Positions 8,143-17,216 of a DNA stretch of 34,902 nucleotides are shown here, in pieces. The notes below the pieces were generated by a model. The model was given only the letters and a program-made list of their open reading frames with translations. It ran no database searches and was not told the DNA's origin. Every line of letters starts with the position of its first letter. Within the stretch, counting starts at the first letter, position 1. The stretch comes from Acidobacteriota bacterium (lineage in GTDB: Bacteria; Acidobacteriota; Terriglobia; Acidiferrales; UBA7541): NCBI GenBank assembly GCA_003223245.1, contig QHYI01000106.1, positions 1 to 34,902 of the forward strand, read 5' to 3'. The position numbers and the translations under genes are program-made.

Positions 8143-10071
8143 TCAAGCAAGCTGCCCAGCAAACGACGCTGCCGCACGCTCCGGGCGCACGTGCGAATCC
8201 ATGAAAATGCGTTGCCAAAGCTCCACATTCATTAGGCCCCAGAGCAGCTGGCCGTGATCGGCAAATCCGCTCTCGTGTTCGCCGATCAGTTTCTCCACGA
8301 ACGGAGGATGGAAAAGGCCTCGCCGCCGAATGGCTGACACAGAAAGAACATCGCGCATAAAGGAGCGGGCTTCCTTGCGCAGCCACAAGGAAGTTGGCAT
8401 AGGGAACCCCTGCTTTGTTCGGCGAAGGATTTCCGGCGGGAGCCAGGGCTTGGCTACTTTTTTGAGCAAGTATTTGCGGGTTAAATTTCTCAGTTTCAAG
8501 TTTTGCGGAAGGGTTGCGGCAAACTCAACTAATTTGTGATCCAGGAGCGGCACGCGAGCTTCGAGCGAAACTGCCATGCTCATTTTGTCTCCGCGGGCAA
8601 GCAGAAGATCGGGCAACCACAGTTTCGTGTCCAGGTACAGCATGCGGCTCAGGGGATCGACGGCATCGGTATGCGACAAGTGCTCCGCGAATACGTAGTC
8701 GGCGCCGTAGCCGCTCAGTGACTTTTTCGACTCCGCGGACAGCAGCGATTGCCTCATCTCGTAGTTGAAGAGCGGAAACCAGTTCACGAAGCGACTGGTT
8801 TCGTCCGGTTGGCTTAATGCAAAAAGGGCAAGCTTTTGCCGCCGCATTCCCGGGAGCCGCGAGCAAATTGCAAGAGCAACGGATTTCACTGATTCGGGAA
8901 TGGCGCGAAACAGTGGCGAGAGTCTTTCGCCCGAATAGCGTGCGTAGCCGGCAAATAGTTCGTCGCCGCCTTCGCCCGTAAGAACCATCTTGACGTCGCG
9001 CGCAGCCAGTTCCGCAACCATGTAATTGGCCAGCGTGGCGTGCTCGGCGAGCGGCTGATCCAAATGCCAAATCACTTTTTCCGCTAGCTCGGCCAGGTGC
9101 CAGGGGCGAATGATGACCTCGTGATGATCCGTGTGAAACTTCTTTGCCACGCTGCGCGCATAGGAGAGTTCGCTGAATGCTTCGCCCTCGCCTGCAAATC
9201 CAACCGAATAGGTTTTGACCGGCTCGTTCAGGAATTGACTCATCAGCGCGACGATTGTGCTCGAGTCCACGCCTCCGCTTAGGAATGCGCCGAACGGAAC
9301 GTCGCTCATCAAATGCTGCTGGACGCATTCGCGAAGCAGCGCTGCCAGTTGCTCGGCATAAGCCTCTTCCGGGAGTTCGCGGCTGCGGTGATTGGCAAAA
9401 GAGAGGTCCCAATAGCGCCGGACTCGCAATCCATGGCTATCGCAAGTGAGGCTGCAACCTGGTGGCAGCGAACTGATTCCGGTGAAGATCGTCTGCGGAG
9501 ATGGAACGTATTTTAGCGCCAGATAATTGTTGAGCGCTTCGACATTCAGCTCCACCTTTACGGCCGGATGCTGCAAAATCGCTTTGATTTCCGAAGCAAA
9601 AATGAGCGCTCCACCCGCCTCGGTAAAATACAAAGGTTTGATTCCCAATCGATCGCGAGCGACGAACAGGCGGCGTCCGCGCGCATCCCAGACGGCAAAC
9701 GCAAACATGCCCCGCAAATGGTGCGTGCAGTTTTCACCGAAATCCTGGTACAAATGAACGATGACTTCCGTGTCGCTCTCGGTGGCCAGCGTGTGGCCTC
9801 GGCTTTCGAGCTCCTCGCGAAGCTCACGATAGTTGTAGATCTCGCCGTTGAAAACGGTAACGATGGCCCCGTCTTCGTTGCGGATGGGCTGCTTGCCGCC
9901 GCTCAGGTCAATGATGCTGAGCCGGCGCATTCCCAGAGCCAGATCTTTGTCGAAATGCGCGCCGGAATCGTCGGGTCCGCGGTGATGCAAGACACGCAGC
10001 ATGTCGCTGAGAATTTCCCGGCTGGCAGGCTTGTGCGTCTTGTATTCGTAGAAGCCGCAAATACCGCACAT
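8143..10071 (-). CDS. asnB: Asparagine synthetase-type glutamine amidotransferase (EPS-associated AsnB)
   Basis: A full-length 642-residue class-II amidotransferase. Cys2 (MCGICGFY) is the N-terminal nucleophile, the glutaminase domain runs to about residue 215 (HHRGPDDSG, FNGEIYNY, ARDRLGIKPLY), and the synthetase domain has the ATP-pyrophosphatase loop SGGVDS at 265-270 plus LTGEGGDELFAGY. Such enzymes use glutamine ammonia and ATP to amidate a carboxylate. In exopolysaccharide clusters, including exosortase-A-linked ones, AsnB homologues are thought to amidate uronic acids or another polymer carboxylate rather than make free asparagine. Placement between two GT4 genes supports that role; housekeeping asparagine synthesis cannot be excluded. 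Confidence 0.93.
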   Translation of the reverse strand: MCGICGFYEYKTHKPASREILSDMLRVLHHRGPDDSGAHFDKDLALGMRRLSIIDLSGGKQPIRNEDGAIVTVFNGEIYNYRELREELESRGHTLATESDTEVIVHLYQDFGENCTHHLRGMFAFAVWDARGRRLFVARDRLGIKPLYFTEAGGALIFASEIKAILQHPAVKVELNVEALNNYLALKYVPSPQTIFTGISSLPPGCSLTCDSHGLRVRRYWDLSFANHRSRELPEEAYAEQLAALLRECVQQHLMSDVPFGAFLSGGVDSSTIVALMSQFLNEPVKTYSVGFAGEGEAFSELSYARSVAKKFHTDHHEVIIRPWHLAELAEKVIWHLDQPLAEHATLANYMVAELAARDVKMVLTGEGGDELFAGYARYSGERLSPLFRAIPESVKSVALAICSRLPGMRRQKLALFALSQPDETSRFVNWFPLFNYEMRQSLLSAESKKSLSGYGADYVFAEHLSHTDAVDPLSRMLYLDTKLWLPDLLLARGDKMSMAVSLEARVPLLDHKLVEFAATLPQNLKLRNLTRKYLLKKVAKPWLPPEILRRTKQGFPMPTSLWLRKEARSFMRDVLSVSAIRRRGLFHPPFVEKLIGEHESGFADHGQLLWGLMNVELWQRIFMDSHVRPERAAASFAGQLA

Positions 10072-10101
10072 TACCGGGGCCCTCGATTTTCGTTAGCTGG
10101 T

Positions 10102-11127
10102 CTACTTGGTTCGAACATAAATATCTGGTTGCGCGCAGCCTGCGAGGCGTTTCTCGCGATTTCTCAAAACTTGTTCGTATACTCCAACGATTCTTTCGCA
10201 TACTGCTTCCGCGTTCAGGTGACGAATATGCACCCGCCCGTCGGTTCTCGGCCGACGCGCAAGAATCTCGCTGATCCTCGAGGCAAATTCCAGGACATCA
10301 GGGCGGCAAATGTGACAATCCCGCGCCGGGCCAATCACCTGACGCACATCGCCGACGTCTGTCGCAACAATCGGAAGATTGCAAGCCATAGCCTGCTTGA
10401 TGATGTTTGGCGAGCCTTCTTGATAAGACGGAAAAACCAAAACGTCGCTAGCGCTCATGTACAGAGCGAGCCGCTCCTGCGTCTCTTTGTGAACCACAAG
10501 CAACTCAAGGGAGGGATCCTGTTGCGCCAGCGCGTGCGCCGCGGCCTTTGCCAACGGAAAACGTTTGACTGGGATTTCCGGATTAGCGGCAAAGAGCAGA
10601 TATTTCTTTTCCGGACGCAAGCCGAGCGCGGCTCGGGCCTCCCTCCTTTCCGTGGGCTTAAAAACTTCGAAATCCACTTCATGCGGGATGACATGAACGT
10701 TTGACTTTTTCAGCTGCCTCGCCATTTCCCGAGACTGAACAATCGCGGCGTCCACCTGCTGCGCCAGCCGCTTGCAAGCCGCGGCAGCAACAAGGCTCCA
10801 GAGAGCCTTTTTGCCGCTCTCGTTGATGGTTCCGAGCAAATCGTCGCCGTGATAGGTGACCACGACGGGAACTCTCCACTGCGTGCGGGCAATCAGACCG
10901 ACGTAGCCAAAATGCGCGTGCACGAGGTCAAACGAACCTTGCCGGAGACGCTTCCGCAACTCGAAAATCGCTTTCGGGTAAAGCAATTTGCGTATGCGCC
11001 CGCGCATCACCAGAAGTTCCACGTCGACGCCCGCGCGCTTGAGAGATTCCGCCTGTGTTCGAACAAACGAACCAAAGGCGGGATTCTCGGGCGTCGGATA
11101 GATCGCCGTCATGATCAAGACTTTCAT
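10102..11127 (-). CDS. GT4-family glycosyltransferase
   Basis: A 341-residue GT-B glycosyltransferase starting MKVLIMTAIYPTPENPAFGSF. The segments DLVHAHFGYVGL, VVVTYHGDDL, KYLLFAANPEIPVKRFPLA and VFPSYQEGSPNIIKQAMACN match the GT4 layout. In the E-x7-E element the second acidic residue is Gln (EGSPNIIKQ), although the rest of the active-site loop is conserved. It lies 30 bp upstream of asnB and 134 bp downstream of the polymerase gene. Predicted cytoplasmic, acting on the lipid-linked repeat unit; substrate unknown. Confidence 0.88.
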   Translation of the reverse strand: MKVLIMTAIYPTPENPAFGSFVRTQAESLKRAGVDVELLVMRGRIRKLLYPKAIFELRKRLRQGSFDLVHAHFGYVGLIARTQWRVPVVVTYHGDDLLGTINESGKKALWSLVAAAACKRLAQQVDAAIVQSREMARQLKKSNVHVIPHEVDFEVFKPTERREARAALGLRPEKKYLLFAANPEIPVKRFPLAKAAAHALAQQDPSLELLVVHKETQERLALYMSASDVLVFPSYQEGSPNIIKQAMACNLPIVATDVGDVRQVIGPARDCHICRPDVLEFASRISEILARRPRTDGRVHIRHLNAEAVCERIVGVYEQVLRNREKRLAGCAQPDIYVRTK

Positions 11128-11261
11128 GGAGACGGTCCGTATCCCTTAGGTCGCGAAATCAACGAAATCTATAAACAAAGTAATCGTGAGTTCCGGCGAT
11201 GCGAATCGGCTGCCGCGTGCCGGTCGTTTTTCGTGTAATCTCAGAGAGAGAAATCGGAGGC

Positions 11262-12761
11262 TCAGGTTACATTCGCGAAAGAATCTTGTCCTGCTGGCTT
11301 CGTCCCTATGCGGTACATCGCCACCAGCAAGCCCGCAATCAACCAAACTAATTGCTGAGTGGGGCGGCCGCGAAAAACGTCAACGGTCATGTGCACCATA
11401 TGACCGACAATGCCCGCTGCGAAGCCCAAGGCAAGAGGTGAGAGCAAGGGGTCGCGAAAATCCCAGCATTGGAACCCTTTGCGCACCGTGCCGCCGAAAA
11501 ATGCGAGAAAGGCTACCAGCCCGCCGATTCCCGTTTCCGCCAGGACCAGCAGATATTTGTTGTGCACAGCAAACAGAAAGCCTTCTCGAAACTCGGTCGT
11601 CAGATAGTTGCCCATGACAACCGTAAAGTTGTTCACGCCCACGCCGAAAACCGGGTGGGCTTCGATGATTCGAAACGCCAGATGCATCAGAGGAATGCGA
11701 GATTCCGCTGATCCGCGATCATCTCCGAACAAGCGCGCCGAAATCGCGGAGTGAAACGGCAGATAGAGCAACGTTAGAAGCAGAAGGACTGCAACGGGAG
11801 TCTTGAGCGAAAGTCCTCTCGGTCGCCAACTCACCAAACAGAGCAACGCAAGTGACAGGGCCAAGGCGAGCCATCCGCCCCGCGAAAAAGTGAAAATCAG
11901 CGCGATCCCTCCCAATCCCAGAACCGCGATTGCTAACGCCTTGTATAAGCGGCCAAGGTTCGTCAGCAACACACTAGCCGCACAGGTCAAGGAAATACTG
12001 AGGTATGCCGCAGCGAAATTGGACGACCCCACGGTGCCGCCGATGCGCATGAACCCGGTCTTGGGATCGCTCTCCATGTGGATGTGCGTCGGAGCTCCCC
12101 AAATCGTGGACGGCAGCCCGGTGAACCGGAGGATGATCATCACCACGCTCTCGAGCAAGCAGGCCACGAGGAGAACCGAAACGACGAAAATAATGTCTTC
12201 CTTAGTGCGAAGGTTACCCGCCACGTAGAAGTAAGCCAGGCAAGCTTCCAGGAGGAGACAGATTTCGAAAAGGCTCAGACTCACGTCCTGCGCGACAAAA
12301 ACAGAGAACGCGGTGACGGCGCAATACGCGATGAGCGGCCAATGGAGATCAGCACCCACTCGCTGCGCGGAATTGCGATTGGCAAACGAACGGAGAAACC
12401 AGCCCAGATACAAACCGATGAGAGCGATCGTCGTCGCAGAGATACTTAGGCCGCCCAAAGCCCCCATCGCGGCGTCACTCTCGCGATAAAAGAGGTGGGT
12501 CCCGAATTGAAAAGGGATATCCACAATGACCACCGCTAACAAAGCCCGCTGCACCTTTGCAGAGGTAAGGGCAAGAAACGGGCTAAGAAGCGCGACGACA
12601 AGAGCGTCTGCGCCCAGAGAGCGCAGAGTTGTTGCCCTTCCCTGCGCTTCTATGCGGTTCTGCAGAAAGCGAACGTCCCGCGGCTGAACCACGAAGTTTC
12701 TTTCGGGTTGCAACACCATGCGGGCATCGGTTCCCCGTGCGCGCATTCCTGCAGAACTCAT
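11262..12761 (-). CDS. O-antigen polymerase/ligase-type membrane protein (Wzy-like)
   Basis: A 499-residue polytopic protein with a ~70-residue soluble N-terminus then about 11-12 membrane helices. The Wzy_C-like loop is visible as [26 protein letters not shown] and [18 protein letters not shown], with the long periplasmic segment between helices carrying the conserved His/Arg residues. Members polymerise lipid-linked repeat units in the periplasm or transfer finished glycans (WaaL). In this operon, next to PCP, Wzx and export genes, polymerisation is the more likely role. Its ATG overlaps the DegT stop by four bases (12758-12761), indicating coupling. Confidence 0.88.
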   Translation of the reverse strand: MSSAGMRARGTDARMVLQPERNFVVQPRDVRFLQNRIEAQGRATTLRSLGADALVVALLSPFLALTSAKVQRALLAVVIVDIPFQFGTHLFYRESDAAMGALGGLSISATTIALIGLYLGWFLRSFANRNSAQRVGADLHWPLIAYCAVTAFSVFVAQDVSLSLFEICLLLEACLAYFYVAGNLRTKEDIIFVVSVLLVACLLESVVMIILRFTGLPSTIWGAPTHIHMESDPKTGFMRIGGTVGSSNFAAAYLSISLTCAASVLLTNLGRLYKALAIAVLGLGGIALIFTFSRGGWLALALSLALLCLVSWRPRGLSLKTPVAVLLLLTLLYLPFHSAISARLFGDDRGSAESRIPLMHLAFRIIEAHPVFGVGVNNFTVVMGNYLTTEFREGFLFAVHNKYLLVLAETGIGGLVAFLAFFGGTVRKGFQCWDFRDPLLSPLALGFAAGIVGHMVHMTVDVFRGRPTQQLVWLIAGLLVAMYRIGTKPAGQDSFANVT

Positions 12762-13951
12762 ATCGATGGGCTGGCCCCTCGCGCTCGAGATTCAGAAACT
12801 ACCTCGCCGGTTCCATGCGAGGACTGGAATTCCGAAACGGTTTCGGCGATGTACTCGATCTCCTGGTCCGACAGTTCCGCGTACATCGGCAAAGATAGGA
12901 TTCTGCCGGCATACGCCTCCGTCACGGGAAAATCTCCGCGTTTGTGACCCAGGTCCTGATAGGCGGGTTGCAGGTGAATCGGAACGGGATAATGAATGCC
13001 GACGTTGATGCCTTTGCTATCGAGGTGCTCTTTCAAAGCGTCACGTTGCTCGGTGCGAATCACGTAAAGATGCCAAACGGCTTCCGCGCCACCTGCTTCT
13101 CCCGGCACGAAGACTCCGCTGCCCTTGAGATGCTTTTGATAGAGCTTGGCATTCCGGCGACGCCCCGCATTCCACTGTTCCAGATATTTCAATTTAACGC
13201 GGAGAATCGCAGCTTGCATCGTGTCAAGCCGCCGGTTATGGCCTCGGAAAAGATGTTTGTATTTCTCCTGCTGCCCATAGTTCCGGATCATTTGGAGGCG
13301 TTCGGCAACTTTGCCGTCATTGGTGACCACCATGCCGCCATCGCCATAAGCTCCCAGATTCTTTCCGGGGTAAAAGCTGAAAGCCGCCGCGTGGCCCAGC
13401 GAGCCCACGCGCTTGCCCTGGTATCGCGCGCCGTGAGCCTGGCAGGCGTCTTCAATCACCAGCATTCCGTGCTTGTCGGCAAGTTGGCGGATAGGGTCCA
13501 TATGCGCGGGATGCCCGTACAGATGTACCGGAAGAATGGCTTTCGTGCGGCGCGTGATGGCTCGCTCCACGGCCTCGACGTCTACCGTGTAAGTGCAAGG
13601 ATCAACGTCGACCAATACCGGGTTGGCGCCAACGTGGGAAATGCCCAATGCAGAGGCGATGAAACTGTTGGCGGCAGTAATGACTTCGTCGCCTGGGCCG
13701 ATATCAAACGCACGAAGAGCGAGTTCAAGCGCGGATGTGCCGGAGTCGACCCCGACCGCGTAGCGTGCCTCGCAGAACGCGGCGAATTCTTCCTCAAAAA
13801 GGCGCACTTCGCGACCCAGGATGAAATCTGTTTCCTGGATTACTTTCGATATCGCGTGGTTGATTTCCGCTGCGATGGCTCGATATTGGGCTCCTAAATC
13901 AACGAAGGGAACATTCGCGTGCTCTGGGCGCATCGAAATTTGCGTGGACAT
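12758..13951 (-). CDS. DegT/DnrJ/EryC1/StrS PLP-dependent sugar aminotransferase
   Basis: A 397-residue fold-type I aminotransferase that would convert a nucleotide-linked keto sugar to an amino sugar. Seen are the phosphate-binding [19 protein letters not shown], the PLP-contacting Asp in [11 protein letters not shown], and the Schiff-base lysine in [16 protein letters not shown], a form common in sugar C3-aminotransferases (QdtB/FdtB/WbpE-like). The upstream neighbour is a Gfo/Idh dehydrogenase that could supply the keto sugar, as in the WlbA/WbpB plus WbpE pathway for 3-amino sugars. The start overlaps the Gfo/Idh 3' end by 53 bp; an in-frame ATG at 13933 is an alternative. Confidence 0.92.
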   Translation of the reverse strand: MSTQISMRPEHANVPFVDLGAQYRAIAAEINHAISKVIQETDFILGREVRLFEEEFAAFCEARYAVGVDSGTSALELALRAFDIGPGDEVITAANSFIASALGISHVGANPVLVDVDPCTYTVDVEAVERAITRRTKAILPVHLYGHPAHMDPIRQLADKHGMLVIEDACQAHGARYQGKRVGSLGHAAAFSFYPGKNLGAYGDGGMVVTNDGKVAERLQMIRNYGQQEKYKHLFRGHNRRLDTMQAAILRVKLKYLEQWNAGRRRNAKLYQKHLKGSGVFVPGEAGGAEAVWHLYVIRTEQRDALKEHLDSKGINVGIHYPVPIHLQPAYQDLGHKRGDFPVTEAYAGRILSLPMYAELSDQEIEYIAETVSEFQSSHGTGEVVSESRARGASPSI

Positions 13952-15026
13952 AGTCCGCCTTATCCTCCACTGGGAGTTGCAGTCCTTTGCGTTCGATCGA
14001 ACGATCTATGGCTTCTAGCACTCGCACGACATCTCGCCCTTCCACTCCACTACTTACTGGCTGCTTCCCGGTCCTTACGCACTCGAGAAAATGACGGCAC
14101 TGATTCTTGAGGGGCTCGGCAGGTTGGATCCGCGGGCTGATGATGTCGCCTTCCCGGATCTGAAAGCGAGATTCGCCGTAATTCAAGGGTTCCTCTTCGA
14201 CAGGGCTCACGCCTTTATCAAACACGCGGACTTGTTCTCCGCCGTTGAGGTCGTTGAAGAGAATCCTTCGGTCGCTCTTGACGACCACAACCTCGCGAGC
14301 TTTGTCGGGATCCGCCCAACTGACGTGCACGTGAGCGAGAATATTGTCGGGATAACCGAGCGAAACAAAGCCCACATCGTCCCGGCAATTTCCGAGGACT
14401 TTTCCGCCAACGGCGCTGACCCACACTGGCGTTGCGTCCAGCAGATAATTGAAGATGGCGATGTCGTGCGGCGCGAGGTCCCACAAAGCGTTGACATCGC
14501 AACGGATGGGACCGAGATTGGTTCTGCGCGCATAAAGATAGTAGACGCGCCCGCCATTGTCCTTCACGTACTCTTTGACTTTTTGGATACCCGCGTTGAA
14601 GATAAAAGTGTGGCCCACCATCAAAGTGGCGGAACGCGAATCCGCCAGTTCAAGCAATTTCCCCGCGTCAGCCGAGGCCGTGGTGAGTGGCTTTTCGACC
14701 AGCACGTGCTTCCCCGCCAACAACAAACGGCGCGTCACATTGAAGTGCGAAGTGGCTTCCGTGCAGACCACCACCGCCTGCACGTCCGGTTGCGAGATCA
14801 CATCATCGATCTGCGTCGTTAGGTACACGTTGGGAAAGCGGCGCGCGACTTCTTTCAGACGCTCCGGACTCTGCTCGCAAACCGCAACGACCCGCGACTC
14901 CGCCAGTTCGTTGAAGATGCGCACGTAGTTCATTCCCCAATACCCGCACCCGATCACGGCGATGCCCATGGTTTTTGTATTTGCGGAATCTTCCTTCACT
15001 CCGAGCGGAAGGACAGCGATGTTCAT
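13899..15026 (-). CDS. Gfo/Idh/MocA-family NAD(P)-dependent sugar dehydrogenase
   Basis: A 375-residue oxidoreductase with an N-terminal Rossmann fold ([16 protein letters not shown]) and the family signature [10 protein letters not shown], whose lysine is normally catalytic. The C-terminal half supplies the sugar site ([14 protein letters not shown]). It resembles WlbA/WbpB-type dehydrogenases that oxidise C3 of nucleotide-linked sugars, which fits the aminotransferase just downstream. The ATG at 15026 is favoured over an internal ATG at 14969 because AGGAGAGG lies six bases upstream of it, and because it overlaps the sugar transferase stop as ATGA. Exact nucleotide sugar is unknown. Confidence 0.9.
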   Translation of the reverse strand: MNIAVLPLGVKEDSANTKTMGIAVIGCGYWGMNYVRIFNELAESRVVAVCEQSPERLKEVARRFPNVYLTTQIDDVISQPDVQAVVVCTEATSHFNVTRRLLLAGKHVLVEKPLTTASADAGKLLELADSRSATLMVGHTFIFNAGIQKVKEYVKDNGGRVYYLYARRTNLGPIRCDVNALWDLAPHDIAIFNYLLDATPVWVSAVGGKVLGNCRDDVGFVSLGYPDNILAHVHVSWADPDKAREVVVVKSDRRILFNDLNGGEQVRVFDKGVSPVEEEPLNYGESRFQIREGDIISPRIQPAEPLKNQCRHFLECVRTGKQPVSSGVEGRDVVRVLEAIDRSIERKGLQLPVEDKADYVHANFDAPRARECSLR

Positions 15027-15751
15027 TCTGCACCTCTCCTGGAAATAACGGCCGGGATCGTAAGAAATAGAAGTTTCAGATCAAACGACAGGGACGCGTT
15101 GCGGATGTATTCCACATCCATGCGAATCATTTCTTCGAAAGAGACCTGGCATCTACCTTTTACTTGCCATAAACCGGTGATCCCAGGCAGAGCCGCAAAA
15201 CGGTTGTGGTGGCGAGCCTGGTAGCTGGCGACTTCGTAGGTCGGAACGGGACGCGGGCCTACTAAACTCATGTCGCCTTTCAATACATTGAAAAGTTGAG
15301 GAAGCTCGTCCAAACTGAATTTCCGCAGAAAGCCTCCAACTGGCGTCACCCGCGGATCATTGATGAGTTTGAATTTCCCGCCGTTTTCGGGCGAGAGCTG
15401 CGCGCGGCCCTCGACGAAGTCTTTGATGTACGCCTCGTGCAAGGACGAATCCGCGTCTCGCACCATGGAACGGAACTTGTAAATCCTGAAATTTTGGACC
15501 ACCCAAACAGAGTGGCGCCCAAGGCGTTGGCGTTTTGCTCCCACGCGTTCCTGCGTAAAGATCACCGGACCTGGCGAGTCAAGTTTGATCAGCAGTGCGA
15601 TCACCAGGAGCACGGGAAGCAGAAAAATGATGATCCCCAACGCTAGAAAAAAGTCCATGGCGCGCTTCAAGGTGCTGTAGAAAATCGTTTCCGATGCATC
15701 TGCCGTCACCGCAATTTGGGACGACCATTGCCATACTTGTTGTTCGGCCAT
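15023..15751 (-). CDS. Initiating sugar-phosphate transferase (polyprenyl-phosphate glycosyl-1-phosphate transferase)
   Basis: A 242-residue membrane protein that would transfer a sugar-1-phosphate to undecaprenyl phosphate, the first step of repeat-unit assembly. One hydrophobic re-entrant/membrane helix (about residues 29-51) is followed by the catalytic block DSPGPVIFTQERVG, FRIYKFRSM, then DELPQLFNVLKGDMSLVGPRP and GITGLWQVKGR, the bacterial sugar transferase signature. The frame remains open to 16171, but that part overlaps the previous gene and is not transferase-like, so ATG 15751 is used. It is short (PglC/catalytic-core type), lacking the extra N-terminal membrane domain of WbaP. Confidence 0.93.
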   Translation of the reverse strand: MAEQQVWQWSSQIAVTADASETIFYSTLKRAMDFFLALGIIIFLLPVLLVIALLIKLDSPGPVIFTQERVGAKRQRLGRHSVWVVQNFRIYKFRSMVRDADSSLHEAYIKDFVEGRAQLSPENGGKFKLINDPRVTPVGGFLRKFSLDELPQLFNVLKGDMSLVGPRPVPTYEVASYQARHHNRFAALPGITGLWQVKGRCQVSFEEMIRMDVEYIRNASLSFDLKLLFLTIPAVISRRGAE

Positions 15752-15869
15752 TTCGTTCGATCCTGACGTTCGTGAATTTAAGTAATGAAAATGGTTCTGA
15801 CTAAAAGGGTCTTTGCGCCGCGATATTGATGGCGGGTAGTGAAAACTTTCTTGAGTTTTGAGGTCTTTC

Positions 15870-17180
15870 CTATAGGCGACTGTAGAGTGATTCTGGTATG
15901 GGATAGCGGCGGTTGTTGAGCACGACGCCCAGCACTTTGGCGTTGGCCACGGCCAAACCCTCCTTGATCCGCCGGGCCGTATCGCGCCGCGTGGAATTCG
16001 CTTCCAAAATGAGCACGACGCCATCGGTCCACTTGCCGAGCAGCATCGCATTCGCATTAAGCCACAAAGATCCCGAGTGGACAAGAACATACCGGTACGC
16101 CTCGCGAAGCTCTTCCATTCGGGACCGCAGCCGATCGGCAACCTTCGCAAAATCCAACGGCGACGCACCATGGCCGCTTGAGATTAGCCACAGATTGGCC
16201 GGGGAAAGTTGCTGCGCAAATTCTTGTATGGGCCCGGTCTCTACCGCAGCCTCCGCGAGCCCCTTGTCGTTTTGTAAGCCGAAATATTCATGCAATGAGG
16301 GCGCCCGAAAATCTGCATCCACGAGGCAAACGGTTCCCGCAGCTTGGGACGCAAGTAACTCGCCTGCCCGCACACAAATTGCGGCAGAATTCTTCTCGTT
16401 TTCGATTCCGGAAAACAACGCCATCCTCGGAGAACGCTGTTCCGCACCAAGGAAGATACGCTGGACCAGTTTGAGTTCTTCTTCCCTGGCAATCAGTTCG
16501 CGCTTTGCGTCCGTATAGATGCGTCGTGACTGGAGCTTCCTCCCCTGGCTCCTACCACCCAGCTTGTTCCTGTCGTCTACCCCAGCGGTTCCCGGGGTTC
16601 TCAAACGCGATGTTTCTGCAGCCGGCACTCGCCGCTGGCCCTGCTCTTCTTTGGCAGGAGGCTGTTCCTGAACCGCGGCCCCGTTGAGACTGTGCGTTCT
16701 CGCAAGGCCTGGAAACACGCCTGGAGCCAGAACGCCACGAACCGTCTCTGGCTCTAATTCCAACTTCAACTCAGTGCCAGGTTCGCTGATTCCAGATTCA
16801 GCCCAAGCAGGCATGACCGGAATAGAATTTAATGGCGTAGTCGGATTGCGAGACATCGGGAATCGGTTTTGAAACCTTCCGCTCGGTCCCGCCCCGTCCT
16901 TCTTGTCCTTCTTGGCAGGTTCTTCATTTAGTTTTGGTAGTTTTGGACTTCGCGCGACATCTTGAGTAAAGGAGTTAAGCGGTCCCAAACTGTCCTCGAC
17001 CGCCCGAAAAACATCCGGCAACGAAGGTTGCCACGAAGTTTTTTTGGGTGCTGCGCCTTGGGCATCAGCATTGGGCTCAGCATTTTCCGCAGCCTCAGTG
17101 AGGCCTTCCCTGTCATCGAGGGGCTGAAAGAGCCCCTTTTCGTTGCTTATGGTGTACAGGAGTTCGAAGTTCTTGCTCAT
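15870..17180 (-). CDS. CpsD/CapB-like tyrosine-kinase-fold protein with degenerate nucleotide motifs
   Basis: A 436-residue protein. Residues 1-215 are proline-, lysine- and glutamate-rich and look disordered; 225-436 resemble the cytoplasmic BY-kinase/ParA-like domain that normally pairs with a PCP protein. The Walker A' region is intact (VCLVDADFRAP, 284-294), but the Walker A position reads SGIENEKNSA (257-266) instead of PGEGKST, and the Walker B position reads VLVHSGS (365-371), with His replacing the usual Asp. No tyrosine cluster ends the protein (only ESLYSRL). Catalysis is therefore doubtful; a structural or regulatory pseudokinase is likely. It sits 36 bp after the ExeA-LysM gene. 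Confidence 0.75.
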   Translation of the reverse strand: MSKNFELLYTISNEKGLFQPLDDREGLTEAAENAEPNADAQGAAPKKTSWQPSLPDVFRAVEDSLGPLNSFTQDVARSPKLPKLNEEPAKKDKKDGAGPSGRFQNRFPMSRNPTTPLNSIPVMPAWAESGISEPGTELKLELEPETVRGVLAPGVFPGLARTHSLNGAAVQEQPPAKEEQGQRRVPAAETSRLRTPGTAGVDDRNKLGGRSQGRKLQSRRIYTDAKRELIAREEELKLVQRIFLGAEQRSPRMALFSGIENEKNSAAICVRAGELLASQAAGTVCLVDADFRAPSLHEYFGLQNDKGLAEAAVETGPIQEFAQQLSPANLWLISSGHGASPLDFAKVADRLRSRMEELREAYRYVLVHSGSLWLNANAMLLGKWTDGVVLILEANSTRRDTARRIKEGLAVANAKVLGVVLNNRRYPIPESLYSRL

Positions 17181-17216
17181 AGCCTTTTTGTGCAGGTTAA
17201 CTGTCAGCGCTCTGGT

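Noticed and set aside
15752-16171. Upstream extension of the sugar transferase frame
   Set aside because: It overlaps the 3' end of the kinase-like gene, and its translation has no transferase or membrane features; the ATG at 15751 gives the standard catalytic core.
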